This document shows, piece by piece, positions 1 to 12,119 of a DNA stretch of 64,000 bases. The notes under the pieces were generated by a model that saw only the letters and a program-made list of their open reading frames with translations, ran no database searches and had not been told where the DNA came from. This DNA comes from Argyresthia goedartella (taxonomy: Eukaryota; Arthropoda; Insecta; Lepidoptera; Argyresthiidae). The position numbers were made by a program, and so were the translations under genes. Where the stretch lies: contig OX463815.1 in NCBI GenBank assembly GCA_949825045.1, positions 21,755,231-21,819,230 of the forward strand, given 5' to 3'. How positions within the stretch are numbered: the first letter of the stretch is position 1; the number at the start of each line of letters is the position of its first letter.

Positions 1-181
1 ACGAGGAATGTTAAATATGGGGGTAAGGAAGAAATATGCATTAATAAACACTTAATACTAAAAAAAAATGGCAGAGAATAGAAGGGATATTGAGTAATAA
101 TGAATGTATGACATGACATGTAGATTGTTGAATGACTTGACCGATTCAAAAACGTGCTTCAAAAAATAAGCTTTGGCTTTT

Positions 182-2880
182 TTAATGGCAAACCCGGGAG
201 CTCTTCAGGGCAGAATCAGGCATCTGACTTCTGCAAAAGCAGCAGGTGTTGTTTGCATGCAAGTTTGAAGCGGGCAACAAACTTGTGAACTCGAATTGGT
301 GGTGGCAGGTTGTTCCAACACTTCGTCGCCAAATACCTGAAACTGCCCCAAAAGGCAGCTGATCCATGTCGGGGGATTGTCAGAATACTGGTTGTGGATC
401 CTATTGATGTGGTGATGCGGGTCTCCGCCATGTAAGCTTTTCAAATAAATACTCTGGTATTTGTTGCCGTATCACACCAAACAAGAGAGAGGCAAGATGA
501 AGTTGCTGCCTGCCGTGCATATTGAGGATATTGGTCTTGTTAAGGTAAGGTGTAATATGACTACGCGGTGGGATAGTAAAACTGAAACTGGCACATGCCT
601 TCTGAACTCTTTGCTGCAACCGGTGAGTGCGTTTGAGCAAACAATGCCCGTAGACTGTGATACCATAATTTAATTTGGAGAGAACTAACGACTCACACAG
701 TGACATGCGCATCGGTTCGCTTAAAAAATTTCGTATCCTATACAATATGCTTAGTCTATAGGATCAGTTTTTCACCAACTCAAGAACATGCTTCTCAAAG
801 CGTAATTCATTATCCATGACAAGACCAAGATTACGGGCCCCACATACACGATCAACAGAGACACCAGCTATAGTAACTTGAGGATTTAGGTTACTCAATG
901 TTTCTATTTATTTTTTTGACCCTAATATCATATATTTGGACTTAATAGGGTTTAAGACCAAGGTGTTCCTCATAGACCAGTTGCTTACTCTATCCAAATG
1001 ATCGTTATTACGTCTTACGGAATCGACAAAGTTATCTTTATGCAGACTAATATAAATCTGCAGGTCGTCTGCGTAGATAAGATACTTACAATGATTAATG
1101 CATTTTGTAACATTGGCTCTGTAGATTATAAATAATAGTGGTCCCAGGATTGAACCTTGGGGGACGCCCCTGTTAATACTGATAGTTTGTGATTGCTCGC
1201 TACTACCATCGGTCTTCCTCAGTCCACTTGCTGGCTACGAGCCCTAAGATAGGTTTGAAACCACCGCACCGTGGCAGCATCAAAGCCGTAGTAGCACAGC
1301 TTAGACAGCAACAGACTAACATTGATGGAATTGAAGGCTCTTGAATAGTCAACATGCTCGTAAATGACCTTCTCCAAAATATTAGAAAAAAAGGAAAGTA
1401 TGCTAATGGGACGTAAATCAAATAAGGTTTGAGGATCGGAAACTTTTGGAAACGGTCGTACCACAGCATTTTTTCAGGAGGTCGGAAAGGTGCTGGTGGC
1501 AATCGATCTGTTAATAATTTCAGTGATAATTTTAAGAGTGTGCGGTATCGTCAGAGTTATCATGCTCATAGTGATATTATCTGAACCACAGGAGTCAGGT
1601 CCCATTCCACAAATGACCTTTCCGATGTCGTACTCATTAATAGACTGAAGATAGAATACTGCCGAACCATGCCTATGAAACTCAAGGAAAGTAAGATCCG
1701 ATATTGTAACAGAGTTGTCCCTAGGAGCATTATTAAAGTGTGCATTAATTTCGTCAGATTTAGCGAAAATATCAGGGATATCTATGGATTTCTTGTAGTT
1801 GGGTATCGCCGTTTCTCTTAGATTTTTCCACAAAAGTTTAGGTTTGTTTATGTTTTTGTTTATGTGATGTTCAAAATAAGCTTTTTTTCTGTGTACATAC
1901 TGGCATTCGCAAAATGCTTTAGCGATTTGTACTCCTGGCGATGAGCAGGTAATTTTGTCTCCTAACAGGTCTTGTGAGCAATATACCGGAGGTGCAGTAT
2001 GTACCGTTAATTGCTTGTCAGCCAAGGCATAGGTTTTTCCTTAGTGGTAGTCATTTTGATGGGCGCATGTTTATCAAAAAGTGCTGCAAGATATATACTT
2101 CGATGATACTTCGAAAGTTCTAAGCATGTCATCAACATTTTCGTACTCCAGAGCTGAGTCCCAGTTAATATTATGTAAGTCGATATCGAATGTTTGGTGT
2201 TTTTTATTTTTGATCGGCCTGTACATAACTTTACGCAGTGTATATTTCTCCCGTTTAACCTTTATTGTGACAGTTACAAACGCGTGTCACCCGAGGTGAG
2301 GAATGTGATCGACACAGACTTGAGCTACACAGGCATTAGTGCAGAAAAGATCTATCAGCATTACACTGGTGTCGGTGAAATGCGTTGGCTCCGCTACATA
2401 ATTTGCAACTGATGTTTCATATCATTCCTTGGACCATGTAAATCAATATTAAAGTCACCAGTTAATACAATGCGGTCAAACTTAGAGAATGTAGCTATCG
2501 AGTCAGTCGGTGCGTCCAAAAAGTCATCTACTGCCATCCACCGAGGACGATAAGCAGTTCCTGCTATGATTTTGGTTGATTTTATATTCAAAGATAGCCA
2601 CATTTGCTCAACTTTGGACTCGGATAGTGGATGAGGGTAGATTTTTGCATTCATACCTAACTTGACATAAAAAGCAATACCTCCGTTGCGCGCGCGTCTA
2701 ACCTCCATTGAGTGAGCAACATGACGCAGTCTGTATCCGGGCACCGTCGGCGCACGCCCAACTTCACTGTCCCTAAACCAAGTTTCATTAATTGATACAT
2801 TATCGGGTGGTCTTTGCAACATAGCTACAGTGAGCTCATCATGCCCAATATTCAGGGAGCCGCGTTCCAGAGTGAAATTT
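182..2880 (-). pseudogene. CR1a ORF2: endonuclease-reverse transcriptase, broken
   Basis: This would be the polyprotein that nicks target DNA and primes reverse transcription. The apurinic-like endonuclease part lies at about 2394-2880 (minus), with 'ETWFRDSEV', 'AYRPR' and 'LTGDFNIDLHG'. A linker and the RT start are at 1474-2025. RT core motifs lie at about 900-1460, including 'DYSRAFNSI', a GVPQGSILGP-type block and the catalytic YADD. The C-terminal domain, at 182-745, has 'PPRSHITPYLN' and 'GSFRYLATKCWNNLPPPI'. The frame changes repeatedly. At about 1352 'EKVIYEHV' runs straight into 'DYSRAF', so roughly 55-60 codons usually found between these RT blocks are missing. Catalytically dead. 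Confidence 0.85.
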
Positions 2881-3297
2881 TAATTAGTTTATTGCTAAGC
2901 TCTGTTGTAAAGAGGAGTGTAGGCTTAATGTGAATCGATATAGGTCGTCGGAAGATATGTTGTTATACATAAAATAGTAAAATCGTAGTGCATATACAAA
3001 GGATTACGGCAATAATAATGAATGAAGTGTATCGGTTCGCTCCCAGAAACCAGTTTCATGCGAGTCTTTACCTCGTTCGTCGCCGCGTAAACACACAGCA
3101 GTGCATCTGCAGCACAAGATGTATAATATCCGGTAATCACAAACCGAAATGACATATTTTGATGTGAGTCGAACCCGTGCGTGTGAACAAAATGACATAC
3201 TATAACAACATTTATCAAAAGATACAGTGAAAATAAAAGTGCAAATTAAAAGAATACAAAGTGAACAAGATGTAAGAATCGCAATAATGCTAGCTCA

Positions 3298-4460
3298 TTA
3301 GACGTTGATAGGACTTGAGTGACTACCAAAAACACGGTCAAGATCAGCTTCGCAGCGAATGTAGCAAATTTTAGAGGATTTGGTAAACCTGGTTTGGACG
3401 AGACCATCTTTGGTCCAGATAAACTGCCACTGCTTTAATACTGCGCGGGCTTTGGCAAATAGCTGTCGATTTTCTTTAGTCAGGCGCTCGTTGAGATGCA
3501 TCTTCTTGGATGCGTGGGGTGGGAGGCCCAGCCCATCAGTGGTAGCGCCGCGCCGCACCTTCGCGCACTTTAACAGCTCCTCGCGGACGGATCGCCGAGC
3601 CAGCCGCACGACGATGGGCCGCGGCCGGATCTTGCGGGGTTCCTGCTTCCACTCGCCTACGCCTCTGCTACAGCTGTGGCACCCTCGTTCCGCGGAGAGC
3701 CGACGCGCGTCGCGTTGCCTACCTCTCGCTCATCTAGCGACTTACCAACCTTCAGCGCCGCGGCAGTCACGATGTGCAGAACTGATTCTCCCTCGTACTC
3801 TAGAATACAGGTGAGCTCGACGTCGTTTAGTAGTGATGCCTGGTCACGTTGTTTTGCCGCCGCCCTCAGCTCATTAACCGACTCCTGCAGCTCGGCCACT
3901 GATGAGGTTTTCAGGCGATCTTTTAACTCTGCCAGTTTATATCTCAGGGCTGCGTTCCCGCTCTCGACTACATTTACTCGGTCCTTGAGAACAGACATAT
4001 ATCGGCTGATGGAGCTCGTTGACACGGCAATATCCGTTTTGAGGATATTAAGGTAAGGGAAGATCTCATCTGCTCTAATTTGCGATCAATTAATACCTCA
4101 AATTTATCCAGCGAGATCACATCCGGCGAGTCGCGCAGAGAAGATAGCAGCTTGGTATCGGCGATGTCGTCACAATATTCGACAACGTCTACAGGCTGTC
4201 CATTACCCTGCTCATCCTCGAGCGATGAACTCCCCTTGGAGGTGGCCACATTCATATCCGACTTAATCACACCTGGCCTCTGCTTGCTGCCCAGTGGAGT
4301 GTTGTCGTTCCTCCCTCGGCGCTGAGCAACACTTGTGCAGGACGGTTTTGGGCAGCGCCAAGAAACCTTCAGGTCGGCGTTGTTATGTGCGTATATATAA
4401 TACATACAAGCAGCTCCGTACGCACGACAGTTTTACGGCAACTAATACAATCCATTATGA
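3298..4460 (-). pseudogene. CR1a ORF1: PHD remnant, coiled coil and FP-like C-terminal domain
   Basis: This would be the nucleic-acid-binding ORF1 protein of the LINE. In minus-strand order, 4460-4340 holds the end of a PHD finger (Cys-rich, then 'VSWRCPKPSC'). Positions 4025-3660 encode a heptad-rich segment ('SRYMSVLKDRVNVVESGN...'). Positions 3609-3298 encode 'HLNERLTKENRQLFAKAR' and 'WKDG'-like residues typical of the baculovirus FP C-terminal domain found in many insect LINE ORF1s. The three pieces are in different frames, so at least two frameshifts exist. A cellular FP-domain gene is unlikely because an endonuclease-RT follows in the same orientation. Confidence 0.7.
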
Positions 4461-4622
4461 AACAGGTGGGCTTCAGTGACAAGGAAACACGCACTATGGT
4501 TGCCTTAGTTTTGACAACTTAGTTTTAATTTCTGTGCCCAGCGCTGACGGGCAAGTGCTAGTCTCTGGCTATACTTAGTTCGGTAGTGAAGTATAGGACC
4601 AGAATCAATTGAATCGGTAAAC

Positions 4623-6234
4623 ATGGTACCTTCGCCCTTGACGGTACTGCGGTATGGTGTCCGTGAGGAGATGAGATGGCTCGCCCATACTCATAAGTAT
4701 GTGGAGCGACCTGACATGGACGATGTCCTGCTCAAGCGTGTGGAGGACGCAATGACACGCGTCGAGAAGGTGTGTCGGCTGGCTGCGGAGACTGAAGCTC
4801 TCGGGCTTACGGATGAAGCCTCGGTGGCTGCAGTGAAACAGCTCTGCGCGGATGCTGACCAAGCAATGGAGTGCTTGGGCGACATCGAGCGTCGCGCGGA
4901 AAAAATTAAGCGGTCGCGACGGAATGACCGCGGGGAAGGTAACGGAGACCCACCCCCGAAGGGTGTTGTTGGACGGCTGCCACACCTGGAGATTCCGGCC
5001 TTCGGTGGGGCAATTGATGAGTGGCCGGCATTCATTAATTTATTCGATAGTTTGGTCCACGGTCGGGACGACCTGGACAACGCCTACAAGTTGGCCCAAC
5101 TATTGATGGCACTGCGGGGTGAACCGAAGGAGTTGGTCGGTCACCTAACGGTCACGGCGGGCAATTATGAGATAGCCCGGTCCATATTGTTTGACCGCTA
5201 CCAACACAAACGTTTGAACAGCTGCATGGGGGCAGTAGCTCGGAACTGCCCACGCTCGTCCAATTGATGGATTTTTTGGAGGGTGAATGCAGGCGATGTG
5301 ACACACTGGATACGGAGGCCAGTGTGCAGCGCCAACCCGCGCGGATGCGGGAGGGGCCGCGCCCCCCGCCCCCACGGGGGGGTGGGCGGTCGAAACAGTT
5401 TGGCGTTTTGAATGCCGCGCCGTCGGGTGACGGCTGTGTGCACTGCGACAGTGCCGGTCATGAAGTGACCAGTTGCGCCAACTTTAAGGCGCTCGGGGTA
5501 GCTGCCCGCAGGAAGGTAGTCTTCCGCCACCGATTGTGTTTCGGTTGTTTGGGGCCGCACCCGCTGAGCGAGTGCTCGCGCGCGTTTCCCTGTGAGTGCT
5601 GTGGTGGCAAGCACCACATCGTGTTGTGCCTGAATCGGTCAGGCCCTTCGGACGGTCACCAGGGCCGGACTCAGGTTGGTCGGCCACAGGGCCCAACCAG
5701 GGCCGGACCCAGTCCCCCTCCGGGCAACGGGAGTCACCAACGGGGTGACTGGGGTACCCGCGGACGGGACCCCCCCCGAGGGGAAGGGGGCAGCGCGGGG
5801 GGTAACATGCGGGATAGCCGGGGTTCAGTCGCCGCTGTCCAGGGTCAGCGAGGACTTCGGGCCGCTGGCTCACCGCGTGTTACGGGCGGGTGTCAGATGG
5901 CACCTATGAGTGGCGCGAAGGCTGGGAGCCCACCACCTTCTGCGCCACCCTGCCCGTCGCTCTGGGAGGCGAACAGGGAGGCGAACAGTCGGATGTCGCC
6001 CCCATTCCTAGAGCGCCCCAGGTTGGATCCGCTCTCCCCCCTCCATCCACGGTGGCCACCAGGCACACCGTACACCGCCCGGTATGGTCGGATACCGGGA
6101 CAGCGAGGGGCCTATTATGCGGGTTGGGACCCCTGATGTACATACGGTCTGATATGCCACCGGCATATCAGCAGCCGAGTTACCAGGCCGACGGAGGTCT
6201 CAGCGGGTTCGGATCCCGCGGAGGTTCCCGCTAG
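4623..6234 (+). pseudogene. gag: BEL/Pao gag with DUF1759 and zinc knuckles
   Basis: This would form the particle core and bind element RNA. Positions 4623-5267 encode a helical N-terminus followed by a DUF1759-type capsid region ('LEIPAFGGAIDEWPAFINLF' to 'ILFDRYQHKR'). The frame then shifts near 5265. Positions 5264-5640 carry cysteine-rich knuckles ('CVHCDSAGHEVTSC', 'CFGCLGPHPLSEC', 'CECCGGKHHIVLC') typical of BEL/Pao. The rest is a Pro/Gly/Arg-rich linker with a second frame change near 5890 and a stop at 6232-6234 before the protease. The ATG at 4623 is the first in frame and follows an AT-rich leader. Confidence 0.85.
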
Positions 6235-6279
6235 GGACACGCCGCCCACTTACAGGGTGTCGCCACTCCACAGACGGTC

Positions 6280-9200
6280 ATGCTCCCCACCGCCTCTGTG
6301 ATAGCGTGGAGTTCGGACGGCAAATCATGTGTGGCACGAGCACTATTGGACTCGGGGGCCCAGGGGTGCTTAGTCTCGTGCAACCTTGTAAGACGGTTGG
6401 GCATTTCGGTAAGGGAGTATCCACATTCCATTCGGGGAATTGGGAACACGGAAGTCGGTTCCGTTAAGGGAGGATGTCGGATTACTCTCTCGTCACGGGT
6501 AGATTCATCGGTGAATCTGACGGTCACGGCATTAGTCATGCCTAATGTGATGGGCTCACACCCTCACGTACGGTTGTCGCCCTCGGTGCGACAGTTGGTC
6601 GCTGGGTTGTCACTGGCTGACCCGGAGTTCGATATTCCGGGCCCAGTAGACATTTTATTGGGTGTCGATGCCTTGGGATACCTGTTAGTGCCAGGTGTCC
6701 ACGTGTTGCAGGCGACTGGTCTGGTTTCGGTCAACACCAGACTGGGCCATGCGGTAATGGGTCCGGTCATGCCGGCTGCCCCACGCCTAGCGACTCGTAG
6801 TCCCTTATTCGGTTCTGTACTCTCGGAGGTGATACAGAAGTTTAGGGAGGTGGAGGAACCACCTACGGTCCGCCGGTTGGACCCGGTTGAAGAAGAGTGT
6901 GAACAGTTTTATCGAAACAATACTGGTCGCCTTCGGTCAGGTCGATTTCTCACACATCTTCCATTCCGGAGTGATCGCCCACCGCTGGGCAGTTCACACC
7001 ATGCAGCCGAGACGTGGCTTCTGTCGATGGAACGACGCATGAAGCGTGACGGGATTTTCCGGCAGAAGTACGTCGACTTCATGCGGGAATACGAGTCGCT
7101 CGGCCACATGTCGGTTTCGGGTATCGACTGGAAGCGTGAAGACCACTGCTTCCTGCCTCATCACGCGGTCTTGAGGACCCCGGAGGGCAAAATACGGGTA
7201 GTGTTCGATGGATCGGCATCCACATCTAACGGCATGAACCTGAACCAGTGTTTGCATTCAGGGCCGAAGTTGAACCATGACATCGCGGATGTTATCACAC
7301 GGTTCCGTCGACACAATGTTGTGTTTGTAGCTGACATCCGGATGATGTTTAGACAGACGGTCATTCACCCTGACGATAGACGGTATCAGCTGATACTGTG
7401 GCGAGAGAGCCCAGATCAGCCCATCAAGGTGTACGAGCTGAACACCAACACGTACGGGCTACGGTCTAGTCCTTATTTGGCGATTCGCACTCTGCGGGAG
7501 TTAGCGGATCTAGAACGGTTAAATTTCCCTAGAGGAGCAGCGATCCTGGAGCAGGATCTCTACGTGGACGATATCTGTACCGGTGCAGATTCCGTAGAGG
7601 AGGCGCTTGCTCGACGGGACGAGCTAGTTGAGCTCTTACGGGGTAGAGGTTACGAGCTCCGGAAATGGATATCGAACTCTCCAGAGTTACTGACTGGTCT
7701 GCCGGATGACTACCAGCAGGATCCCCACATTTTTGAAAATTTGGAAAATCCAAATATGTTGTCGGTATTAGGCGTCCAGTACCAGCCGGTGTCAGAACAT
7801 GTTTTCGTATCGGGTCGAGTTGGACTCCCCGAAGGTCTGGACGAAACGGAACGTCCTTTCAACGGTGGCTAGGACATTTGATTCAAACGGGTGGATCACC
7901 CCGGTAACATTTCAGCTCAAGTGTTTTATGCAGCAATTGTGGTCTGTTGAGCTGAAATGGGACGACCCGATCGGCGGGTCATTGAGCTCAGAGTGGGACT
8001 CGTTCTTTTCGACCCTCCCTGGCATCAATCGGATTTCACTGCCACGGAGGTTGGTCCCCACCAAACGATACACCGCCACCCTGCATGGGTTTTGCGATGC
8101 CTCGGAGAAGGGCTACGGAGCTGCGGTATATCTGCGTACGGTCGACTCCTCGGGGGAGGTTGATGTGCGGTTGGTCATGGCCAAGAGCAAGGTTGCGCCG
8201 TTGCGCACTCGCCTGACCATTCCCAAATTAGAGCTTTCGGGAGCGGCTCTCCTGACTCGTCTGCTCAACCACACGATGACGGTTCTTCGTGGGTCAATAG
8301 CGTTAGAAGATACGGTCTACGCTTAGACGGACAGCCAGATCGTGTTATGATGGCTGAAGGCTTCAGTTCACAAGCTGGAGATTTTTGTGGCGAATCGGGC
8401 TTCGCAGATTTTTAATTCGGAGGTTCCCTTAATCTGGAGACATGTTCCAGGGGAGATGAACCCAGCAGACTGTGCGTCTCGTGGGTGTCACGCTCCGGAG
8501 TTGGTTGGACATCCCTTGTGGTGGGGTCCAAAATGGTTGACTCAAGCCGAATCGGATTGGCCAATGAGACCACGCGTTACCTCGGCGAACGGCGCCTTGA
8601 CAGTCGGTGTCTGTATGACGCAACCAGAGCCGGAAGAGGAGTTCTGCCTGCTGGAACGGTACAGCTCGCTCGACAAGCTGGTCAATGTGACCGCCTGGAT
8701 CTTCTGATTTGCGCGGAATTGTCGCAATTCTGAGGCGCAACGGGTGCGGACACAGGTCCTGACACCACGGGAACGGAACCATGCGTTGTTCGCATTGGTA
8801 CGGAACGTGCAGACGGTGCACTTTAAGTCCGAATTGGACATTCTGAGACGCGGACGCGTCCAACTGAAGGGAGCTGTGGCTCGGCTCAACCCGTTTATTG
8901 ACCCTCACGGATTGCTGAGGGTAGGAGGTCGGCTGCGGAATGCCAACCTGCCTTATGCGGCTCGCCACCCGTTGTTACTCCCTAGGAAAGGGAAGTTGGT
9001 CGAACTGTTGATACAGGATCGACACATTCGGAATGGGCATGTCGGATGCCACGCCTTGATGGCGTTTCTCCAGCGCGAGTTCTGGATTCTATCGGGAAGA
9101 CGCTTGGTGCGTAGCGTCGTATTTCGGTGCCTGCCTTGTTATCGGGCCAAGGCGGCTACGATGCAGCCCCAGATGGGCGATTTGCCCTCGGATAGGGTTA

Positions 9201-10089
9201 ACGAAATCCGGCCATTCATGGTCAAGTCTTCACAGCTACGGAACGCCAGATTAGTGAAGGCATACCTGTGCGTCTTCGTGTGCTTGGCCACGAAGGCAGT
9301 CCACTTGGAGGTGGTCAGTGACCTCACTACAGAGGCATTTATCGCATGTCTAGATCGGTTCGTCTCACGAAGGGGCCTCCCGACATTAATCCGTTCGGAC
9401 AACGGCACAAATTTTGTCGGAGCCAGGCGATATCTGCAGGAGGTCACTCAATTCCTGAACGGTAACCAGGACGCCATCGGTACGGCTTGCTCCCGACGAG
9501 GGATTGAATGGGTTTTCAGTCCGCCGGGATGTCCTCATTGGGGAGGAATTTTGAGGCTGCGGTTAAATCGGCTAAGTCGCACCTGACGAGGATCATCGGT
9601 GAGACCTCTCTACGCTTTGAAGAGCTTGCGACGCTGTTCTGTAAAATTGAAATGACACTGAACTCGCGTCCGTTGTGCCCGCTCAGTTCGGATCCAAATG
9701 ATTTAGAAGCGTTGACGCCGGGTCACTTCCTGATAGGTCAGCCCCTTAACGCCCTGCCAGTATACCCATTCGGTGATGTTAAGTTAAGTCGGTTAACTAG
9801 GTGGCAGATGTTGCAGCAGATGGCTCAAGATTTTTGGAAACGGTGGTCCCTTGAGTACTTGCACATCTTGCAGCAGCGCCTTAAGTGGACTGACCAAACG
9901 AGCCCCCCTCAAGTCGGTGATTTGGTGCTGATTAAGGATGCGAACCTGCCATCATTGAGATGGAGACGAGGACGGATCGTCAATTTGTACATGGGTCGGG
10001 ATGGCACGCCTCGATCAGCAGAAGTCAAGGTGGTGGACTCGGTCCTCAAGAGAGCGGTCGCAACACTTTCTCGCCTTCCTATTGATTAG
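6280..10089 (+). pseudogene. pol: BEL/Pao pol: protease, RT, RNase H, integrase, broken
   Basis: The aspartic protease has 'LLDSGAQGCLVS' near 6347. The A17/Pao RT runs from about 6900, with 'VFDGSASTSNGMNLNQCL' and the catalytic 'LYVDDICTGAD' near 7560. The frame changes near 7830, before RNase H ('CDASEKGYGAAVY', then 'TDSQIVL'). Stops fall at 8324, about 8357 and 8705; at least the first fits a Trp codon lost to G-to-A change. Integrase has an HHCC-like zinc region (about 9020-9155) and 'RSDNGTNFVGA' near 9390. The frame shifts again near 9550, just before the 'EAAVKS' block. The usual segment with the first catalytic Asp (GVDYAGP-like) is missing after 'NEIRPF' near 9220. Confidence 0.9.
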
Positions 10090-10375
10090 GGACAGGTTCG
10101 GGCCTGTCCGGGCGGGTGACTGTATAATATTTATGCTTCGGAACGCACCGGTTTTCGTTGCGCGGATCGACCGCGAGTAATCGGGACATCACTAGCGGAA
10201 ACGGAACTGCAGCTGTCACTTGTACAGAAACGAGATGACGAATTAGAGGTTACTTTCTTGTCGTGAGAAAAAAATGTCCGGCCCAAGGCGTCAAGGTCAG
10301 TACCACTTGCGATACTCCCTGTGCTGGTGAAAACCACCCCTCAAGATTCCACGCCCGTTCGGTTGAGGCGTGGAA
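10090..10375 (+). repeat. BEL/Pao 3' non-coding tail, possible LTR remnant
   Basis: Directly after pol comes a short hairpin (gacagg/cctgtc around 10092-10109). A G-rich run 'gggcgggtgactgt' follows that could be the polypurine tract and LTR start. Near 10350-10378 there is a 10-bp stem (attccacgcc/ggcgtggaat, 11-nt loop). Without a second copy upstream, LTR identity is unproven. Confidence 0.4.
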
Positions 10376-11349
10376 TTAAACAGGTACTATCATTCCCCAA
10401 AATATGGTTGGCTAATTAAATGTCACCTTGTATACTGTATACTGTACATGATAACTTAAGAAATAAAGATCTTTAACAAATGAAATCAATGCCAGTTACG
10501 CAACATTTCCACATCACATCATAGATAAAATCAATACAATTTATTCGTAAGAAAATTTGGTGTTAATCGCACCTAATTTAATTGTAGACATGAATTGATT
10601 CAGGTGTATTGTAGCATGGTTCTAATAACATGAGACACTCAATTTGTACTTGCTTAGTTGAATACCTACCATACTCATAATAATACCTAGGTAGACTTCC
10701 AATTGAATATAGGGTAGTTATGAATTCGCTATTTATGGGTTGTCATCCCTATATGCAATGGAACCACGCCCATTCCTCTCAAGCTGTTATCACGGCTTTG
10801 TTAACATTTTCACATGAATATAGACTTCTTTTCCAAGAAAATCGAAGTAGCGAAAGTTGTTATCTTTTTCTAATGGAGCCGGATACGGAACATTTCAAAG
10901 GCAGATAACATGATCATAGCATTAATAAAATAACTAAGTCAACATGGCCCCCGATCGAATGATAAAAATCTGCTTTTGCTCTAAGGGCTAGGGATGTCGC
11001 TTAGCGCCAGGCCAGGCCGTGTAAAGTCCAGGGCGGGCGCTGCTTTGTCGTTAAAATGTATCTCAGATAAACTCGTATATCTTGTACAGTGATCAAATCC
11101 TCACCGGTCTATTAAAGTAAACCACTTTTAGTGTCTGAAAGTATAAGACAAACCTTGTGTACTTTATTATATTTCAAACTTATGAATGCAACTGGTTACC
11201 TACAAGGAGTACCTAGTGGCTGTGTGTGTGCGGAAGTGCGCGCTCTTTTCTATGAAGATTTCTGGGCTTGACATTATGTTCGACTGACGTGATATGATTC
11301 TAAATGTGAAATCATAAAATATGGAATCTATTATCTTTATCTCTATTAA
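10376..11349. other. AT-rich intergenic DNA, no feature recognised
   Basis: No coding pattern, long repeat or tRNA-like sequence was recognised. The open frame at 10720-10908 (62 codons) has no family resemblance and looks random. Confidence 0.5.
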
Positions 11350-11673
11350 GAGCTCCGTGGTCTAGTGGGTTTCAGGCACAGCTGAGGGACACTCTTTTCA
11401 CGGTTGCTTCTCACGCAGAAGATGCTGGTTCAAATCCGGTGCTGACATGTACCAATGAGATAATGATTTTTATCTTAAGTACATCAGACGTTCCGTGTTT
11501 CGGATGTTAAGCTGTAGGTCCCGGCTACTATCGCTACTCAGTAGTAGTCGTAAAATCCCTTCATCAACCTGCACTGAGCCAGTGTGTTGGAGTAAGGGTT
11601 ACTCTTACTCGTATCTGGGAAAAAGCCCATTCCCCTCGGTGAAGGCATTAATGGGCTACATTTAAAATAAATG
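11350..11673 (+). mobile_element. tRNA-headed SINE, family A, longest copy
   Basis: The head has an A-box-like 'tggtctagtgggtttc' and a B-box 'ggttcaaatcc' about 85 bases later. The body ends in 'ctcgtatctgggaaaaagcccattcccctcggtg' (shown in part) and 'taatgggctacattt'. The same head and tail occur at 24482 (+), 27079-27284 (-) and 29487 (+). The extra bases between the boxes suggest a local insertion in this copy. SINEs of this kind are transcribed by Pol III and moved by LINE proteins. Confidence 0.75.
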
Positions 11674-11904
11674 AGTCTTTCTGTTATCCGGGTAAAGGCA
11701 TGTGCATATTATCTTTGTGCCTCATTTACAAGGTTTTCCACACGCCCCGGCAAACGCCAATTTTCAAACAACGCGGGAGCAACAATAAACTCACGCGAGA
11801 CAAAACAAACTCATCGTTTACAAATGTGTGCTTGGCAAACCTTGACAAACGTGTAAATCAAGCATTAGAGGTACACTCAGCAAAGATCTTACGTGATCTA
11901 GGGT

Positions 11905-12010
11905 AACACCGCTCGCCTCGCTCGGGGATGAGGATTCGAAGCCCGCTGCTTACCAATAAGATACTGTAAGCATCGTGAGGTATCCACTACACTACAACCA
12001 GTAACGATCT
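11905..12010 (-). mobile_element. tRNA-like sequence, second SINE type or tRNA pseudogene
   Basis: On the minus strand, 'tagtgtagtggatacc' resembles an A-box and 'ggcttcgaatcctc' a B-box about 55 bases later. The arms do not pair as a clean cloverleaf, so a SINE head or tRNA pseudogene is more likely than a functional tRNA. Confidence 0.45.
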
Positions 12011-12119
12011 AATGGGGAAATGGAAGACGCATTGTTGGTTTTGTTTATAATGTTATACTGGTATGTAATAAATCACATAAACCCATTAATCCAAATCCAA
12101 ATTTGAATTTACTTACAAA

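Larger units (their letters stand above)
1..4480 (-). mobile_element. CR1-like LINE (family CR1a), decayed; 3' end lies left of the window
   Basis: Read on the minus strand the order is ORF1 (PHD remnant, coiled coil, FP-like domain), endonuclease, RT, C-terminal domain and 3' UTR. The first 500 bases align, reversed, with 17911-18497, where the same family continues for about 430 more bases to a TTCTA-repeat tail. The true 3' end is therefore outside the window. Frameshifts, stops and an internal RT deletion make it non-autonomous. CR1-superfamily membership rests on the PHD/FP ORF1 and on RT resemblance to the element at 38.6-40.8 kb. The 5' end near 4480 is only approximate; the BEL element begins shortly after it. 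Confidence 0.85.
4623..10375 (+). mobile_element. BEL/Pao LTR retrotransposon, internal region, decayed
   Basis: Gag, aspartic protease, RT, RNase H and integrase occur in BEL/Pao order on the plus strand. Codons are GC-rich (roughly 55-60%) against AT-rich surroundings, as expected for a recent or foreign-composition element. At least four frame changes and four in-frame stops break it. I could not find matching direct repeats on the two sides: 4480-4622 and 10090-10375 share no obvious long identity. The LTRs are therefore absent, truncated or too diverged to see by eye. It sits directly against the 5' end of the CR1a LINE, head to head. Confidence 0.9.

Noticed and set aside
3298..3609. 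Integrated baculovirus FP gene
   Set aside because: The FP-like domain is common in insect LINE ORF1, and an endonuclease-RT follows in the same orientation; no other viral gene is nearby.
3380..3814. 144-codon plus-strand frame
   Set aside because: Opposite CR1a ORF1, whose minus-strand FP-like and coiled-coil patterns are recognisable.
5198..5617. 139-codon minus-strand frame
   Set aside because: Opposite the Cys-rich gag region; shadow.
8429..8968. 179-codon minus-strand frame
   Set aside because: Opposite BEL/Pao pol; composition shadow without domain.
11905..12010. Functional tRNA gene
   Set aside because: Box-like sequences are present but arms do not form a proper cloverleaf; SINE head or pseudogene preferred.
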